DNA of 64,000 nt from Homalodisca vitripennis (taxonomy: Eukaryota; Arthropoda; Insecta; Hemiptera; Cicadellidae). The DNA lies in contig NC_060212.1 in NCBI RefSeq assembly GCF_021130785.1, positions 144,587,001 to 144,651,000 on the forward strand, written 5' to 3'. The translations under genes were made by a program, and so were the position numbers. Shown piece by piece: positions 34,301 through 49,300 of this stretch (its first letter is position 1; each line of letters starts with the position of its first letter). Under the pieces are notes generated by a model. It was not told where the DNA came from. It was given only the letters and a program-made list of their open reading frames with translations, and did not search any database.

Positions 34301-37300
34301 CTAACTTTAAAGGCTCTTTGTAACTATAAAACCTATTTATTAGTTTAATTTTCTTCCAATAACAACATCAAAAAGAGAATTTAGTGTAAGACTAGTAATC
34401 TATATATATAAAAATGAATGTTTGTATGTTTGTCCTTTATGGAATCGTGAACTATTGGACCGATCATGATGAAAATTTGTACGTATATGTATTTTTTCCA
34501 CGGAGAAGGTTTATAAGCTATGCCCATCCCTTTCCCGATTCAGGATTCCGCCCCACTGGTTACAGAAATACCCATAAGAAATGCATTGCAGCAAACATAT
34601 GTTAACGTCTTTTCAAATTTTTAATCAGCTGTTCTTTGTAAACATATATTACACTTATAGTTTTAAAGCATAGAGTAAGCTTAAGAGAAACGACAAATTT
34701 TGTTTAAACTGTTTTTGCAATCACTGTTAAACATAGACTTTACTATCCAGATAATACAATTCAAATTTGACGTAAAAATTCACCTTTAACTGCAATATTT
34801 ATTTAATATAAACCATGCTCATGCTTGATCAGAAGAGTAATGCAGATATCATAATTACTATCTTACGTTGGCTACAAATATAAAGAATGTTATAAAATCA
34901 ACCTTAGTTGTTTTTTTTGACAGAAGTATGGTTCTCAAAACTCCGTGTGTACATATTCTCTCGATCGAGACAACAAAGCAAGCTCAATCGTGGCATCGGA
35001 GATATAACTAATTTAATCTAAAATTTATTATAGTAAAAAAAAAAATTTACTAAGTAATATAAGGACTTCGGTTCTTAAGATTTGCGTGCGAAGCCGTGGG
35101 TAACAGCTAGATAGAGGCAGGAATATGGTACATACCTTCATAATACGCCCAAGAGGCTCACGATGGAACGACTATCAATTATCTCAGCAATGTTTAGAAT
35201 GTGATAGAAAAAGAATAAGTGAATATAGTGTACTGTTTTCAACGGGAAATTGCGTGCGAAGCCGCGGGCAACTTTTGCAAAAAATTATTGAAATGCGCAG
35301 CAAAGCACGCCGGGCCCGCTAGTGTTTACTAATTCAAGCAAGTATTTGGAACCACATTGATAAAACTATGAAAATATAAAAAAATTTGCGTTGCCGCGGT
35401 GATTCAGTGTTATAATCATTATAACTTTATTTTCCAATATTTTTTTGTAATTTTTTGAACATTGGCTCTCAATGACATTGTAAACATAAAACAAACATTT
35501 ATTTTCTCCCATTATAGTATTTATAAGGTGTTTTGCAATACAAAAAAAACTTTTTTGAACATTTTTTAAATTTAATTAATTAATTTATTTATTTAAATAG
35601 TTTAATTAATTTGAAGTGGTTTTAAAAGTTATATAAGTTATAGTAAATTTCATTACGTTCAAAACAAAACAAAAATCATGATCCTAGCTAGTTAAAAAAG
35701 AAAGTTATTATCGTTTTTGGTTTACCTATGCGAAATGCTCATTTTAAGCCTGGCAGTACAGGTAGGCATATGGTAGTTTGGCTTGGCAGTCTTCAGATAC
35801 AGGTAACTTAAACTGCCTGACAGACTTTAAACATAAAATACAAATATAGCATGGCAGCCAAAGGGTTAAGTAATAAAGTGTTGTATTATGTGATATTTTT
35901 GGATTCTGAAAACCCATCTTGAGGGTTGATTCAGCATAAAATGTGGATGCTAAAGAAATAAAATTAGCTAATAAATAAAAGTTGTACTCATTATGCTTAC
36001 ACAACCTTGCATTGGTTTGAACAAACCACAAACTAAATACCTTTAAAAAAATAATACATCTAAATTGCACAGAGCAAAACTATGACATGTACTAATACAT
36101 TACTAAGTGAGCTTTAAGAGTAAAATTTACAAGTGGTTGGTTTTAAATCCTTTTTACAGTATACACACAAAATTTTAAATGAACCTGTGTCAGACTTGTT
36201 TCTTTGTTAGTATTAAGCATTCTTGTTGTGTTGATTTATTTAATTTAGTACGGTACTTGTTATCTATCACCTATTTAATCTCTCTTACAAATTAAGTTAT
36301 GCAATTGTTGATTTTAACTAAGTTTTAATGTACCTATCTTATTTAGTTTTAACCTTTCACGTTATTTTATCCTGTTATGTATCTTATTATTTATTTTAAT
36401 GTTATATTATGGTCAGATTGTTATGCCGTTTTTATGTTTATTATAAGTTTTTGCATTTTTGTTGTTTGACTATTTTTATCTGTTTAAGGCTTAAGTCATT
36501 ATAAATTGTTATTGTTGGTAAGGGTATTCCGTAAGGTTTTATTAAGATGTTCTCAAATTTTACATTGTAATTGATTATGACATAGCACATAAATCAGTGT
36601 ATTATTTAAATATTATATATTTTTGACAACATCTATTGCATGTATGAATAAAGATGATGATGATGATGAGAGTGGAAAAGAAGAATCACAAAATTCATGT
36701 AGGTGCTGTATGATATAGGATCTCTTTTATTTTAGAAATTCCAAAATGTACTTACCAATTATACTATTTTCTGGTAACGTTTCTAAAGTTTTGCCTTTGA
36801 ATTTTGGATTGAAAATTACAGCATCTCTCGGATCTTCTCGTCTAAACATAAAACAAAATCAATCTATTAACTTTAATACAGGTAAAGAATGATATACAAT
36901 TTTATCAGGATGACATATTCAGACAATATCCTCAAAACTCCAATGTTAAATCTACATATTATAAGTTTAAAATTCTAAATTCTCATCCCAGTCTTTCAGA
37001 CAAAAGTCACAGCCATTACGGATTATGGTTATGAGGTTCTGTCTGTGGTACAGGATCAAGCTAATTAGTATTTTCACTAAATTAAATTAAATTTTCAGTC
37101 AGGCAGATGCCGCTGATGTTTTAATTAAGAACAATGTACTGTGATACAAAAATTCTTTTAACACATGCAGATCCACATTCAATACGGATTGCAAATCCAA
37201 AAAATCTGAGAGTACTTCTCATTTCAGTCTACTGAAATTTTAATAATGCAAAATAACCAATAAGAATTCTTTTATCAAGTAGAGAAAATTTGTTTAAACT

Positions 37301-40300
37301 AAAGATATTGTCTCTAGTTTATATGTATTTCAGGTAGTTTAATATCCAAAACAAAATCAGGAGAATAAAAAAATAAATATGTTCAGTAGTGTACCTAGGA
37401 CTTAGCTTTGGGGGGAATGAATCTGATTGAAAAAGGCACCACACCGAATCAATTTGAATTTAAAGTTGACTGTAAGTTTGTATATAAATGGTTGTAAGGT
37501 CAAAATTATAAAAGCACGATGAAGATGTTTTGGGATTTTATGTTTTTGGTATCTATCCCAGTGGAAGAGTGAACCTAACCAGGACATATGTAAAATTTTT
37601 TTTAAACTGTGTAAATATTGTTTGATGTAAGTGTTCGTCAGTGATGTGTGATGTACAGTCACCTTCCTCCAAGGTGGCTTCGGACCTTCTCTCATTAAAC
37701 AGATCAATGTCTTCTAAGGTCATTGGTCTCATTACGGGGCATGGTCACCTGAAGAAGCATCTACACAGAGTTGGCATCCTTCAGGAGGATCCGCTCTGTG
37801 GAAGGTGTAATGAGCAGGAGGAGACTGCTGAGCACCTGCTCTTTGATTGCCCTGCAATAGCAAGAGAGCGGTATGCCATCTTTGGTAGCTTGGACAGGGG
37901 TGGTGAATTTTCCCAGGAGGAGGTTGTTTTCGGCGGTTTGTTGAACTGCTGATGTTGTAGACTGGTAGGCCTCATGGTGTTTCCGGGGTGCGCAAAAAAG
38001 CCCTTGAGGCTTAAGTGCATGGCAGTACCCAAGTACAACTAAGCAAAACACATAGTGTTACTTTAGTGTTTTTGGCCCCAAGGGGGGGGAAAAAAAGTGT
38101 TCGTTTTTTTCCTTCTATATAAAACCTTTCCTGAAATAAATATACAAGTTTATGAATGCTTATCTACACTTATGAAATTAAACGTAATTAAATTAATACA
38201 AATTATTTCAATTCAATTTACTACCATTTTGCTTTTAGAATGTGTAGGGAACACTACGAATGCTTGGAAAATTCATTGTTAATATGAACATATAAATCTT
38301 TATTCTATGGTAAATTAAAAATAAATAAATTAAAACTGAATTTAGGGAAAAAAACAAATTATTTTATATCAAGTTATAAAATTTGCAATAAATTGATGTT
38401 TAAAAATTGAGCAGAAAGTATTTCTCTAGCATAAATAGGCATAAAAATGTAATGATGACTTTTAAAATCCAATAATGTAACGGATCTGAAAACCAAACAT
38501 AAACTGAAGTACCACACGTGTTGCTAAGTGCACTAGTAATGTGCAAGTCATGTAAATGGAACCTATTGAGATAAACTCATCCGACCTTTACTGCACAGTC
38601 ATGCTTCATTGTATAGATAGATAGCATCGTACTACATTGTATAGATAGATAGCAATCAGATGACATCTTTTCTTCCTTCTTTACAGTTAATTGCATTTCC
38701 TTTCAATCATATTTTTGTGTACAAAAATGGATGTAAAGGACCATATACAATTACTCAAAATAAAGTTTTTAATTAGAACTCAATTTTAATCCTTGAACAC
38801 TTTTAAATTATTTTTACACTTTAGATTTTAATATTTTTGTAGGTACAACTTTTACAAATTTAATTGCCATATGGCATTTTTATTAATCAGTTCAAAATTA
38901 CTAAATAAAAATAACACATAGAACATTTCAAAGTAAAAAATATATTTTATTCAAGTTAATTGTGTGTAATTGTATGAAATTAATAAAATCCGAAGGCAGA
39001 GTGACTTGTATTTGCAGATTCTAGATCAACAAAGGCAACCACAGTTGCAGCAGTTTGACCTTGGGCTGGAAGGCCACCCAGTCATCCAACTATAAACGTG
39101 TGCAATCATATTCTATTATTCAATTGTCTGGAGCTGATGTGTGAACTGGGAGTTAAATGTTAATGTTAGACGACAATTGTGAGCAACAGTATAAAGGGAT
39201 ACTGCAGTTGCAAGTGATGAAATAAGCATTAAATACTACCAAAATTTCTTGGTTTGAGGACTAGAACACTGTTACTGCAATAAAGAAAATTTGCTTAAAT
39301 AAGAAATGGATCATGAAAGTAAAATCTGTTGCTTAAGCTGCCTGATTAATTCTACCCAATAGGCTGTTCAGGTGATATGCATTCGGTATAATCAAGTTGA
39401 TAAAAACACTGATCTAAATTAACAACATCCACTACATCTTGGCTCTCTTCAGAATGAACCCATTGCAAAGGTATATGTCCTGTTTTATAGGAGATACATG
39501 TCACTCTGATTTGTATGACTGAGGCTTGCAACAAACAAAGGACACAAACAAACGAAACAAACAAACTATGATGTTGGAGAAAACATCATTAGACCTTTGC
39601 ATCAGTTAGAAATTGACTTGCCAATAAATACTCTATATATTCTATAGGTACTGTCCTCCCAGTATAAGGGTTATGTCCCAAAGTACCAAATAACAATAAA
39701 AATATTCTAAAATTCTAAAAAATTTTAAATTTAAATTTCCAATTAGTTGAAATAATTTTCCTGCAAATGTTTTAGCACTAATTTTTATGACAGTAATGTG
39801 TACATACAATAACTCTTGGAAAAAACATAGTATGTATACTCTATAATAGAATATTGCAATTGCAAGTGTTGAAAGTGCACTGAAGATTGCCAATGTCTTT
39901 AAGTGCATAATAAAACGATAGTGTAAAATCATTATAATTATAGTAAAATGTGATTTTTGTATTTCCCATGATGAAATTAAGTTTGGATTACATGTTTTTC
40001 CAAAATTAAATGAGTTTAAAGTGCCTCACAGTGGAATTTTGAAAAGTTTTAAGAAATGTGATGTCCTCCCATTGCTTTTTTGGTATTTATATTCAATATC
40101 CCTGCCTCCCCCATTCACATGAAATTTGGATCCCAAATTCCCATATATAATAAAGTTGCTCTGGTTTTCAAATTGGTCACTGAGTGTACAGGAGATGAGA
40201 TTAACTGTCTTCAGAATCTTTTATTCCCCCAAAATATAATATTTACCAAAGACATGCCTGCTTTTCAATTGGAACAACTTTTGTATTCTTTTAAATTCTT

Positions 40301-43300
40301 TTAATAACAGCACACAAAATTACAAAATATAAAGTACCATACATGCAGAATAAGAAAACATATAATGTGCAAGTCATGTAAATTGTACCCTTCAAATGTA
40401 AACTCTTCTGATCCTTTACTGCACTGTTTTTTACTGTCATGGTTGATTGTATGGATGGCAATCAGATGATAGTCTCCCAATACTAATTATGGGGACCCTG
40501 CAGAAACATACACTTAAAAATATAATATTTTGATGTTTATGAATTAAACATTACTACTTTACTGGTTGACTAACTTGACAGAAGAGGTAATAATTTTTTA
40601 ATGTCCCTCCTTAAAACAAGGGGAGATAAGAGATTTTGAAAACAATGTACAAATAAAGATGCTCTCTGGCGTATATCTTAGCATGATCTCCTTTATTATT
40701 TTTTTAAGAACTTTAATATTTTAACTGTGACATCCCTGTATATTTTAGAAGTTGTTTTATTTGCCTGCAGATTCAAGTTACCAAAAAACAAAGACATACA
40801 TGGGCGACAAACTCGCCATGCCGACGATTTCATCCTTCAATCCCACCGGACTGCCTTGTTTGAAAAAAAACCTTCATATGCAGGGGCAAAACTATTTAAT
40901 GTTCTACCTGACGAGTTGAAGACTCAAGATTCAGCTACAATGAGAAGACAACTTCGAGAGTGGCTAATCAATAAATCAATTTACACAATGGACGAGTTCA
41001 TGACACATGCTGGAGGGACTCCTCAGCATTGACTACAAAATACCGGAAGAAACACTTTGTAAACCATCTTATTCTGGTTTTCTATTCTACCTGTCTTTCT
41101 TACTGTAACTTGACGCTTATTTCTGTTCTTTATGATTATGATTAAAGTATTATTGATTGATTGATTGATTATTAACTCTTCATAAGAATCTGCCATCCAC
41201 ATTCAAATCATTTGGTTCAGTCTGAATTTTGTAGCTACTTAATAAATGTGTCAGGCTTAAGTGAGTTACAAGGTAAAAAATGTAGAGTAATTCAATTCAA
41301 TTTATGTCCAAAGTAGACATTTCCAAAATGACAATTTATGAATTGTAAAACTGTATTGAGAGTAGTACAGTAGTCTTGCAAATGACAACTCATGATACTG
41401 TAAGTTGAAGCGTGAGTGTGAAACCACGAAAATAGACCCAAGGTCAGGTAGACCCTCAACCACAACTGACCTAGATAATAATAGGAAATTGTACAAAAGT
41501 CCTCATCATGGACAATAAGTGAATAAAGTTCTATACAATAACTGTAAAACAATGTATGCTATGGCAAATGTATTTATTATATTATTAATGGTATCCTCGG
41601 CATTTTGTAAGTCAGTTAAGTTCTTTGAAATCATAATGTTCTTTATTACAATAACTGTGCGACTTCTTCGCAAACAACCCAGAAGCCGTTATGACTCTGC
41701 TAGTGACTGGAGGTAAACATGGACTTCTGAAGACTCACAAAGTCAGTCAATCAAAGTTCAGTAGGTGAACAATACACAGCTATATCCTACTTTAAAATAG
41801 ATTGTAGGTGTTCGCAATAGACAAATTTACATGTTTACATTAAGATAGAATTAATTAAAACCTTAAATTCTGATTCATAAGTACTCAGTCTATTTAAAAG
41901 ATTTTTGATATGAGCTCTTCTGCTCATGGTTTTACGTATAGGTACCCCACGAAACTTAGGTGAGACTGCAGCATTTAATCTGAGTTGATTGATTTGATTT
42001 AAGTTGATATTTGAATATGCAAAATGTCAATTTTATGTAATAAAATACGATTTATTTATAAACCAATTACTTAATTTATGGGACCAAGTATATACAGTAG
42101 AATCATCCACAGGGTGATAATGTAAAAATGTCAACGTTAAAAACGTATTAATTTATCTTTGTCAATTCTCAAAACACGTGTATACAGGTCAAACACGTGT
42201 TGCTGTTCACTCAGGTTAAGCAGTACATTAATCAGTTGAAAACAATACAAAATAAGTGTTTTTTGTAACAAAAACTAAATAATTATCAAAAAGAGGTCAG
42301 CACGTAACTTAATTTGTAGGTTCAAATCAACAAAAAAAGTTTGCACTGGTTCGGGGTCGTCCTGATAATGAATGGTTCTGTACTCTGAGTGCATTGGGTA
42401 ACTGTTAATTATCAAACCACATCACAAGGAGTTGTAAATCCAAACTGACTGTTGTTGTTCAATCAATATTACTCAGTTTGTTCAGAAAATAAAAACACTG
42501 TAATTGGTTATTTGCTAAAAACCTAACCATCAAAATATATTAAATTTGAGAAGACTATAAAGATTGAAGAAGACCTGTGACTTAAATAAAATAATCTGAA
42601 GTCCCACTGAATAAACCTTGATGAAGCTAACCTTGCTGTTTTTTTAATTTCTCAAACATGAACTTTTATTAATTCTTTGAACATTCTCTAGGTTAAAAAT
42701 TAAGTAAAATGTAAAACATGTGTGGTGATATATATTCAATTAATTAAGGTCCTAATTCTATTTATGAGTACATGTTAAATTTGCATCTAATTGTGAAATG
42801 TTAGTGCAACCAAATTATGATTAGCACAATTTATTTTGTTTATGCAGAGATTCAGAGTTATAAAATTATTGTCAAACTGTGTGATGCTTGATTTTCTAGT
42901 TTTGTCCTTGAAACTGGCCTTAAAATTAAATAGTTTTCATAATCACTGTACTGTGAAGTGCCTTCATTTTCTGCTACATACTAAGTACATGTCCATTTAA
43001 AATAAGAATTTATTGCATTATACGCAAATATAATAACCAAATAAATAGAAACAAATGCTAATTTTTTAGCAATTTTATGATGAGAACAGAAAAGGAGATA
43101 AAAGTGTACACAAGGTTAAAAGTTTTCATTGAGATTAGATATAAACTCTATACTAGTAAAACAATGTCTAATAATTGTATAACTCTATCTTTTGACACTT
43201 CCACTTGTGACTGAACGTATGATTTCCTACGTTGTATGCCAATCAACTTTAACCCTTTCCGGGCCAGGAGGCAATATATTGTCTCCTTGATATTCGTTTT

Positions 43301-46300
43301 CTTAAAAAAATACGACGTCAAATGATTAAAGTTTTAGTTTTTTTTTTATTCCCTGGTATAATTGTAGATAATTAATATGAATATCATTTTTATTTTGGAG
43401 GTCTACGCATTTTTATTTCGTGATTGATTGTCACGTGACATTATCAGCTGACTCGATCTTTCGTTGTTTATTCTTTACGCTTCAGTGTAATTGTATTATT
43501 GTATGCTGGATTCTTCTTCATTATTTTACTTTGTAGTTGTAAATATTAGTAGTTTTAGTTGTTACGTGCTTAGCTATTGTGTGTAGTTGTTACAATGATT
43601 GACAATTTGCGATCTCACGGGAGTGAAATTGTAAATAGAAAAAGTCTAAATAAATTTCAAATAAAATTGTGTAAATATTTCTTGGTAAATAGTGTTTTTT
43701 AACTGTATTGAAACTGTTTATGGATCCTACAATCATCTGTTTACTGGTACATCCATAATGTGAGTATTTATTTTAAGTTTCTTGCAATGTAAGAGTCAGT
43801 TGCTTTAACACTTATAAAATGTTGCGAAGTACAATTATGCGCATTTATACAAAATGTGTCATAAAAACATTTATTTATGAAAGAAATAACACAAAATTTT
43901 GTATGGGTTGTTCCTTTTATAAATGTATACCATACACTTATGTATAATATAATAAAATAGCTTGCCACGGTAAAATTATTTTTCCTTTTTTAGTTATTTG
44001 CAAAAAGAAATTTAAAAATAAATTTTTTTTACGTAATCTATTAAAACATTTTTTTTTAATTACTTAAAACTACATCTACATATTTTTTTGTTGATAGTAT
44101 ATATCTATAAGAGTAATTTGGTGCAACTTTTAGGTCATTGTCTAATTTTTATGAAAACTTATAAATTTTAATCTAAGAGACTGCAAAATCGCCAATTTTA
44201 GCCTGGCACTTTTGACTAGTCACAAGGGGATATGAGATGTGAAAAAATGTTGCAACATCCTATATTTGCTCCTGGCCCTGAAAAAGTTAAATGCCCGCTG
44301 AAGTTAAAACCTTAAAACAAAATAGCATTTTGTGCTCACATAAGAGATTCCTACACATAATATAGTTATGGGTAAGAAGAGTTGATTCAATGCAAATGTT
44401 GAGTTCTGGACTCAAAATGGAGGTGAATTCAACATTAGCATAAGAGATTTTTTCATAACATCCGGTCTTGGAGCCGAGAGCCAATTTGATCTGGATTTTC
44501 TTGAAATTAATAGAGAAATTTTTCCTTAGAAAGAAGTTAATCGTCAGCCACCCTAATTTCAGTGGAGGTAGAAATGGGATGATACTGAAAGGTGTTAAAT
44601 TATGAAACAATATTTTGTTCAGATTATATGTTTCCTAGCTAGATACACTTAAAACCAATCATCAGATATAAATAACTGTTGTCTGATGATCAGTGAACTA
44701 GATAAAGGGTCTGAAGTCACCACTGTAAGGGACGACATGGTTGTCTGACGCTGATTTAACATTTTGTTTACATGTCTGATGGTTGGTTTTAAGAGTATCG
44801 AACTAAGAAAAATATGATTTGAGAAAAAATTATCACTTCACATTTTTAAACCTTTTGATAACCTCTCACTTTGACCTCTATTCAAATAGTGCATCTGATG
44901 ATGAATTTCTTTCCTGGGTGAAAGTTTAGCTATCGATTTCAAGAAAAACAAATTGGTTCTCGGCTCCAACATTATAACATAAATCTTTCTTTATTTTAAT
45001 AAGAACATGTTTTAATGAGATGAGAAGAAAAGTTACACTGGAACTCCTGTATTTTGGAGTAAAAAACTTAATGCAAATGGCTAATTATTTGTTGTGTATC
45101 GCTATATTGGATTCTGAACAAAAATAAGCAATACTTATAGGAATAAAGTAACATTAATGTAATATTCATTTCCAATTGACTTCACTGACAAACATTTCAG
45201 TATTAAAATGTTAACAAACTCTATGGGGTGGTATTATCTTCTGTAATTTTGCATCAACTCCAAGCAGTTTCATTGAGAAATAAAACGTCTTGTTTCTAGT
45301 ACTCTAAATTCAGAGATGTATATATATATATATTAAATAGTGTTTAAAATCACTCAAATTCATAAAACACACATTAAAATATAGGAAATAACTGAAGCAT
45401 TTACAAATTACTATATTTTTAGTTAAAAACAATGTTAAATAATTTAATTAGAACTCAATTATTTCTAAATACTTACAACTCAAACAATATATTAAATTGA
45501 AAAAGCAGAAGTCACTATTTCCGATGCTACCAAACTGCATGTTTTGTAACAAAAATGTACTGTAGAAAATAAATGTTGAAAACTGTTCTCAGGCACCCAT
45601 TAATTACTACTCTTAGCCAACTTTTATATTTCTCCAAATGTATATTACATAATTTTGCACAATCTCAAATATTAATATAAAAAAAAAATTAAAGCTAGAA
45701 TCTGAACATTAGATATGTATAAGTATTTTTTTATTTAATTAATTTTTAGTGAGTACAACAATTTTTTTCGGACTCAACCTGTATGTAAGAGGCCATTTGC
45801 CTGATCCCCTAGATTTTTAGATAGACTAATAATTGGTCAGATGGCAGTTATAGGTTAATCAGAGAATAAAGAAGTCCACTGCAGGTTATGTGTTCTTAAA
45901 TCAGCCTATGTACACCATGCACTGTTGCCAAGTTGTTTCTTAGCTTGATGGCACTTAGCAAATACCATCTGGAACATAGGACCTTAGTGCTTTGGTAAAA
46001 TGCAGCGTGTTCAATTTGTATACCCGCCATTTTTTAAACCGATATAATATTCTATTGACATTTGTTTCGAAAACATGTCTTAATTGGACTAAACATTTTG
46101 CAAAGTTTGAACTTGTATCTTTTCCTAAAAAAACACAAACCGACAGACAGTAAACTAAGCAAGAGAAGGACCATCCTTCATGACATTTCTTACTTATTTA
46201 TATCTGACAAATCAAATGGTTAATTTTTATAGAGTAATTTATGATCACATTGTATTTTACCCAAGCACTAAGGTCATATGTTCCAGATGGTATTTGCTGA

Positions 46301-49300
46301 GTGCCATCAAGCTAGGAAACAACTTGGCAACAGTGCATGGTGCATATTGGCTGATTTAAGAACAAATCACACAAAATGTTAAAAGATGATTTAGTAAGCA
46401 TTGCGTCCCACGGGACAATTGAGCCTTACATGCTTATCTCATCATGGGGCTTGGAGAGAGTCAGGATATTTATTATTCCAGAACTACCATCTGTTCTGGA
46501 TGACTCGTAGTAGTAATTACCTACAGATAGCAGTTGTTTATTCACTTCACCCAATGGATCACACTGGCTACTTTTGTAGATAGCAAACAGACACTCAATT
46601 TAAATCAGTAGTAAAATAACGAATCTCTATAAAAGCAATATTCTATAATATAATAATATTATTAATGATCTCATGATATAATTTAAATATTGTAATAGAG
46701 TGTGAAAGTCTAGTTAATAAGCATTGGCTATGCTACTTACCTTCGTTCAATATAACCATTAATAAGACAACGTTTAGTTATATAAATTCAAATGAGAAAT
46801 CTACTGATACCGATTAAGATTAAAATATGAAAATCACATCATTCTGGAGAATTCATATTGCGGTGTGTACTATCAAAAACCTACATAAGCTATGTTTGTA
46901 GTAGAGCATTTCGATCTATTGGCTATTGGCACATCTGGACTTATGCTAGTTTTTCATATTTTATACATGACTTGTGTCGATACTTGTGTAAGCTTTATGA
47001 CAATAAATGTATTCTTATTCTTATTCTGTGTCCGAATGAACAGTTTTGAACAGATTCTAAAATGTAACCGCTGTTCGAAATGACAATGTGCTAATCTACC
47101 ATTAGTAATTGCTCAACAGACTTTTCTGTTGCACTCGATAGATTTATTGTATTATGAAATTACATAACATTTAAAAATAATGTAATAATAGAATCAGTGT
47201 AATTTATAAACCTCACTCTGTTAAAACTGGTAGAAAACTCATTATTAGTATTTATTTTCAACATTACATTTTAAAACCATAAGTTATAATAAATTTTAAC
47301 TGATAGAGTACTGTATGAAAAAGGAAGGGAAATGAGGAAAATGGTCAAGTTCAGTGATTATAAGGGAAAACAATCATCTACGAGGAGTCATTTAAAATGA
47401 AATAGAAGTAGTGGAAATAAAGAAAGCACTAACATTTTTAAAAGCAGTTGGAAAGTTAAAAATATTTGTATAAGTTTAATTAGTTTACGATAATTATATT
47501 TAAAGATTACCACTTTGAAACACATTGCAATTCTAGAATTATTAAGATATTTGCTTTTGAAACTTTTCTTTTAAAATTACAATGGTTAAATAATGAAATC
47601 TACACTTACTTGCATATGGCACCAATTGCCATTCCCTCTGGAAGAATTGTTGGGAGGTCTTTCAAGGAATGCACCACAAAATCAACGTGGCTTTGTTCTA
47701 AGGCAGTTTCTAGTTCTTTTGTAAATAAACTTTTTTCACCTATTTTCGGTAGAGGTTTGTCCAATATCTGGTCACCCAACGTTGACATTGTAACTGAAAA
47801 AAGGACATAATGAAATTAAAACTCACAATTCACATTGAAATGAAATATTCTTTGAGAAGAAAGGTAGATTTCATTTGCGGCTCTCATCTTGAGACATCAG
47901 ATTGAAGATGCACTATTACTTCGTAGTTTCATTGAGATAACACTGCTGCTTTTACAACTATTCAATAAATAACAAATTAATACATTATTTTTTAAAATAT
48001 AGAAGCCTATTTTATTGAAAATCTATGAAATATTTGAATAGTTTGAAACTAATTTATTTAGGAAACAGGATTTTTCCGGACATTTGCCATCGTTCAGTGA
48101 AACAAGAAAACAGTAACACTACGTTTCGAGATCTGCAATCTGATCTCTTCTTCAGGTAAAGAACTAACCTAATACATAATTACAAACTAGGTTAAAATAA
48201 ACAAATCTTACTAAAGCGTTGTGGCACGCCTAAGTCAGGAATCACAACCTACATGTTGTTTGTCAACTTCACTAACACTAAAGACATGCACTTAATACAA
48301 AACTATACAAAACACTAATCATTAAAACTAAACTATGAAATACAGGTCACAATACGTCTTCACTCGTCTACTAACCACCTACGACTGACCAGAGGGACTA
48401 GCCAATGGTAATCGTGACGGCTGGCTAAAACAAGATGGCGGAAATACAAGGGAAGGGGAACAGGAATGGGCCCTTTCGTTATTATTGGTTCATGCGAGAT
48501 GAACTTCTTAAAACCATGAACTTCTTAAAAATAACCTTCAAACAAAGAATAATTTATTTACTTTTATCACTGTTTATTTCTCAAAACTTTGTATTATTGT
48601 TATCTTGAAAACTTACAACAACAAATGTTTGAGATCAAATTACAGTAACTAACCAAAGAATTCTAAAACTCTTTTCAGTTTTGCTCTACAATGTTTATTA
48701 ACTGAGATATAACTGTTGCATTTTGAAACTTTGAACAATCCCCATCTTGAAACCTTAAGATATATAAATAAATAAGTAGGAATAAAGCTTTTAAAGTATT
48801 AATTACATGATACAGGCTTATTTAAGACATATGTAAGTTTTATTCTTACGTACAACTCTTTGTTGGAATAATAAAATCAATGGCTAAAATGGCAACATCA
48901 AGTAATGTGCCCACTGCAAAAATCTAATTGTAAGAATCTTTTTTTGTGTCCTGGCAGTAATAGATTATTTATGGTAATAATTACATTTATAAACCCAACA
49001 ATTTACAAGGTAAATTGAAAAGGTCCTCGGAATCATTCGCTATATTCAAGAAGTGGTACGCTGAAGGAAAAATTTAACAAGACTCATATTATATTTCAAT
49101 ATTGGAGGTAATATCAGGCACCTCCGATATCCAGTCTGGTGACAAACAATAAAACGTTATGAAACTGTAAGTTTTGTGAGCAAGGAATGCAACACGGACA
49201 AGCTCTATAACTTTCTCCCCTTGTCGGCCGGCATGGAACGGGTAAGTGAGAGAGGGAGGACTATATTTTCTTTAGCTTGACACACTTAAAACCAACTACA

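Larger units (their letters stand above)
33787..35865. mobile_element. piggyBac-like non-autonomous element with palindromic subterminal repeats
   Basis: CCCTTTGGCTGCCA at the left is matched by TGGCAGCCAAAGGG at the right, with TTAA outside both (33783-33786 and 35866-35869). The left subterminal region carries three near-identical copies of GGCCGATATTTTCGGCC and a variant, each a palindrome, mostly preceded by CTGCCAGC. These look like transposase-binding sites. The interior is non-coding and has taken a Helitron insertion at 34399-35322. It lies in HMBS intron 4. Confidence 0.85.

Noticed and set aside
41292..41552. Overlapping minus-strand ORFs of 64-86 codons
   Set aside because: No domain, splice context or repeat relationship; consistent with chance frames in intron 3.
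44683..44740. A second hammerhead-like motif (CTGATGATCAGTGAAC)
   Set aside because: No stem II followed by GAAA could be found in the right order.
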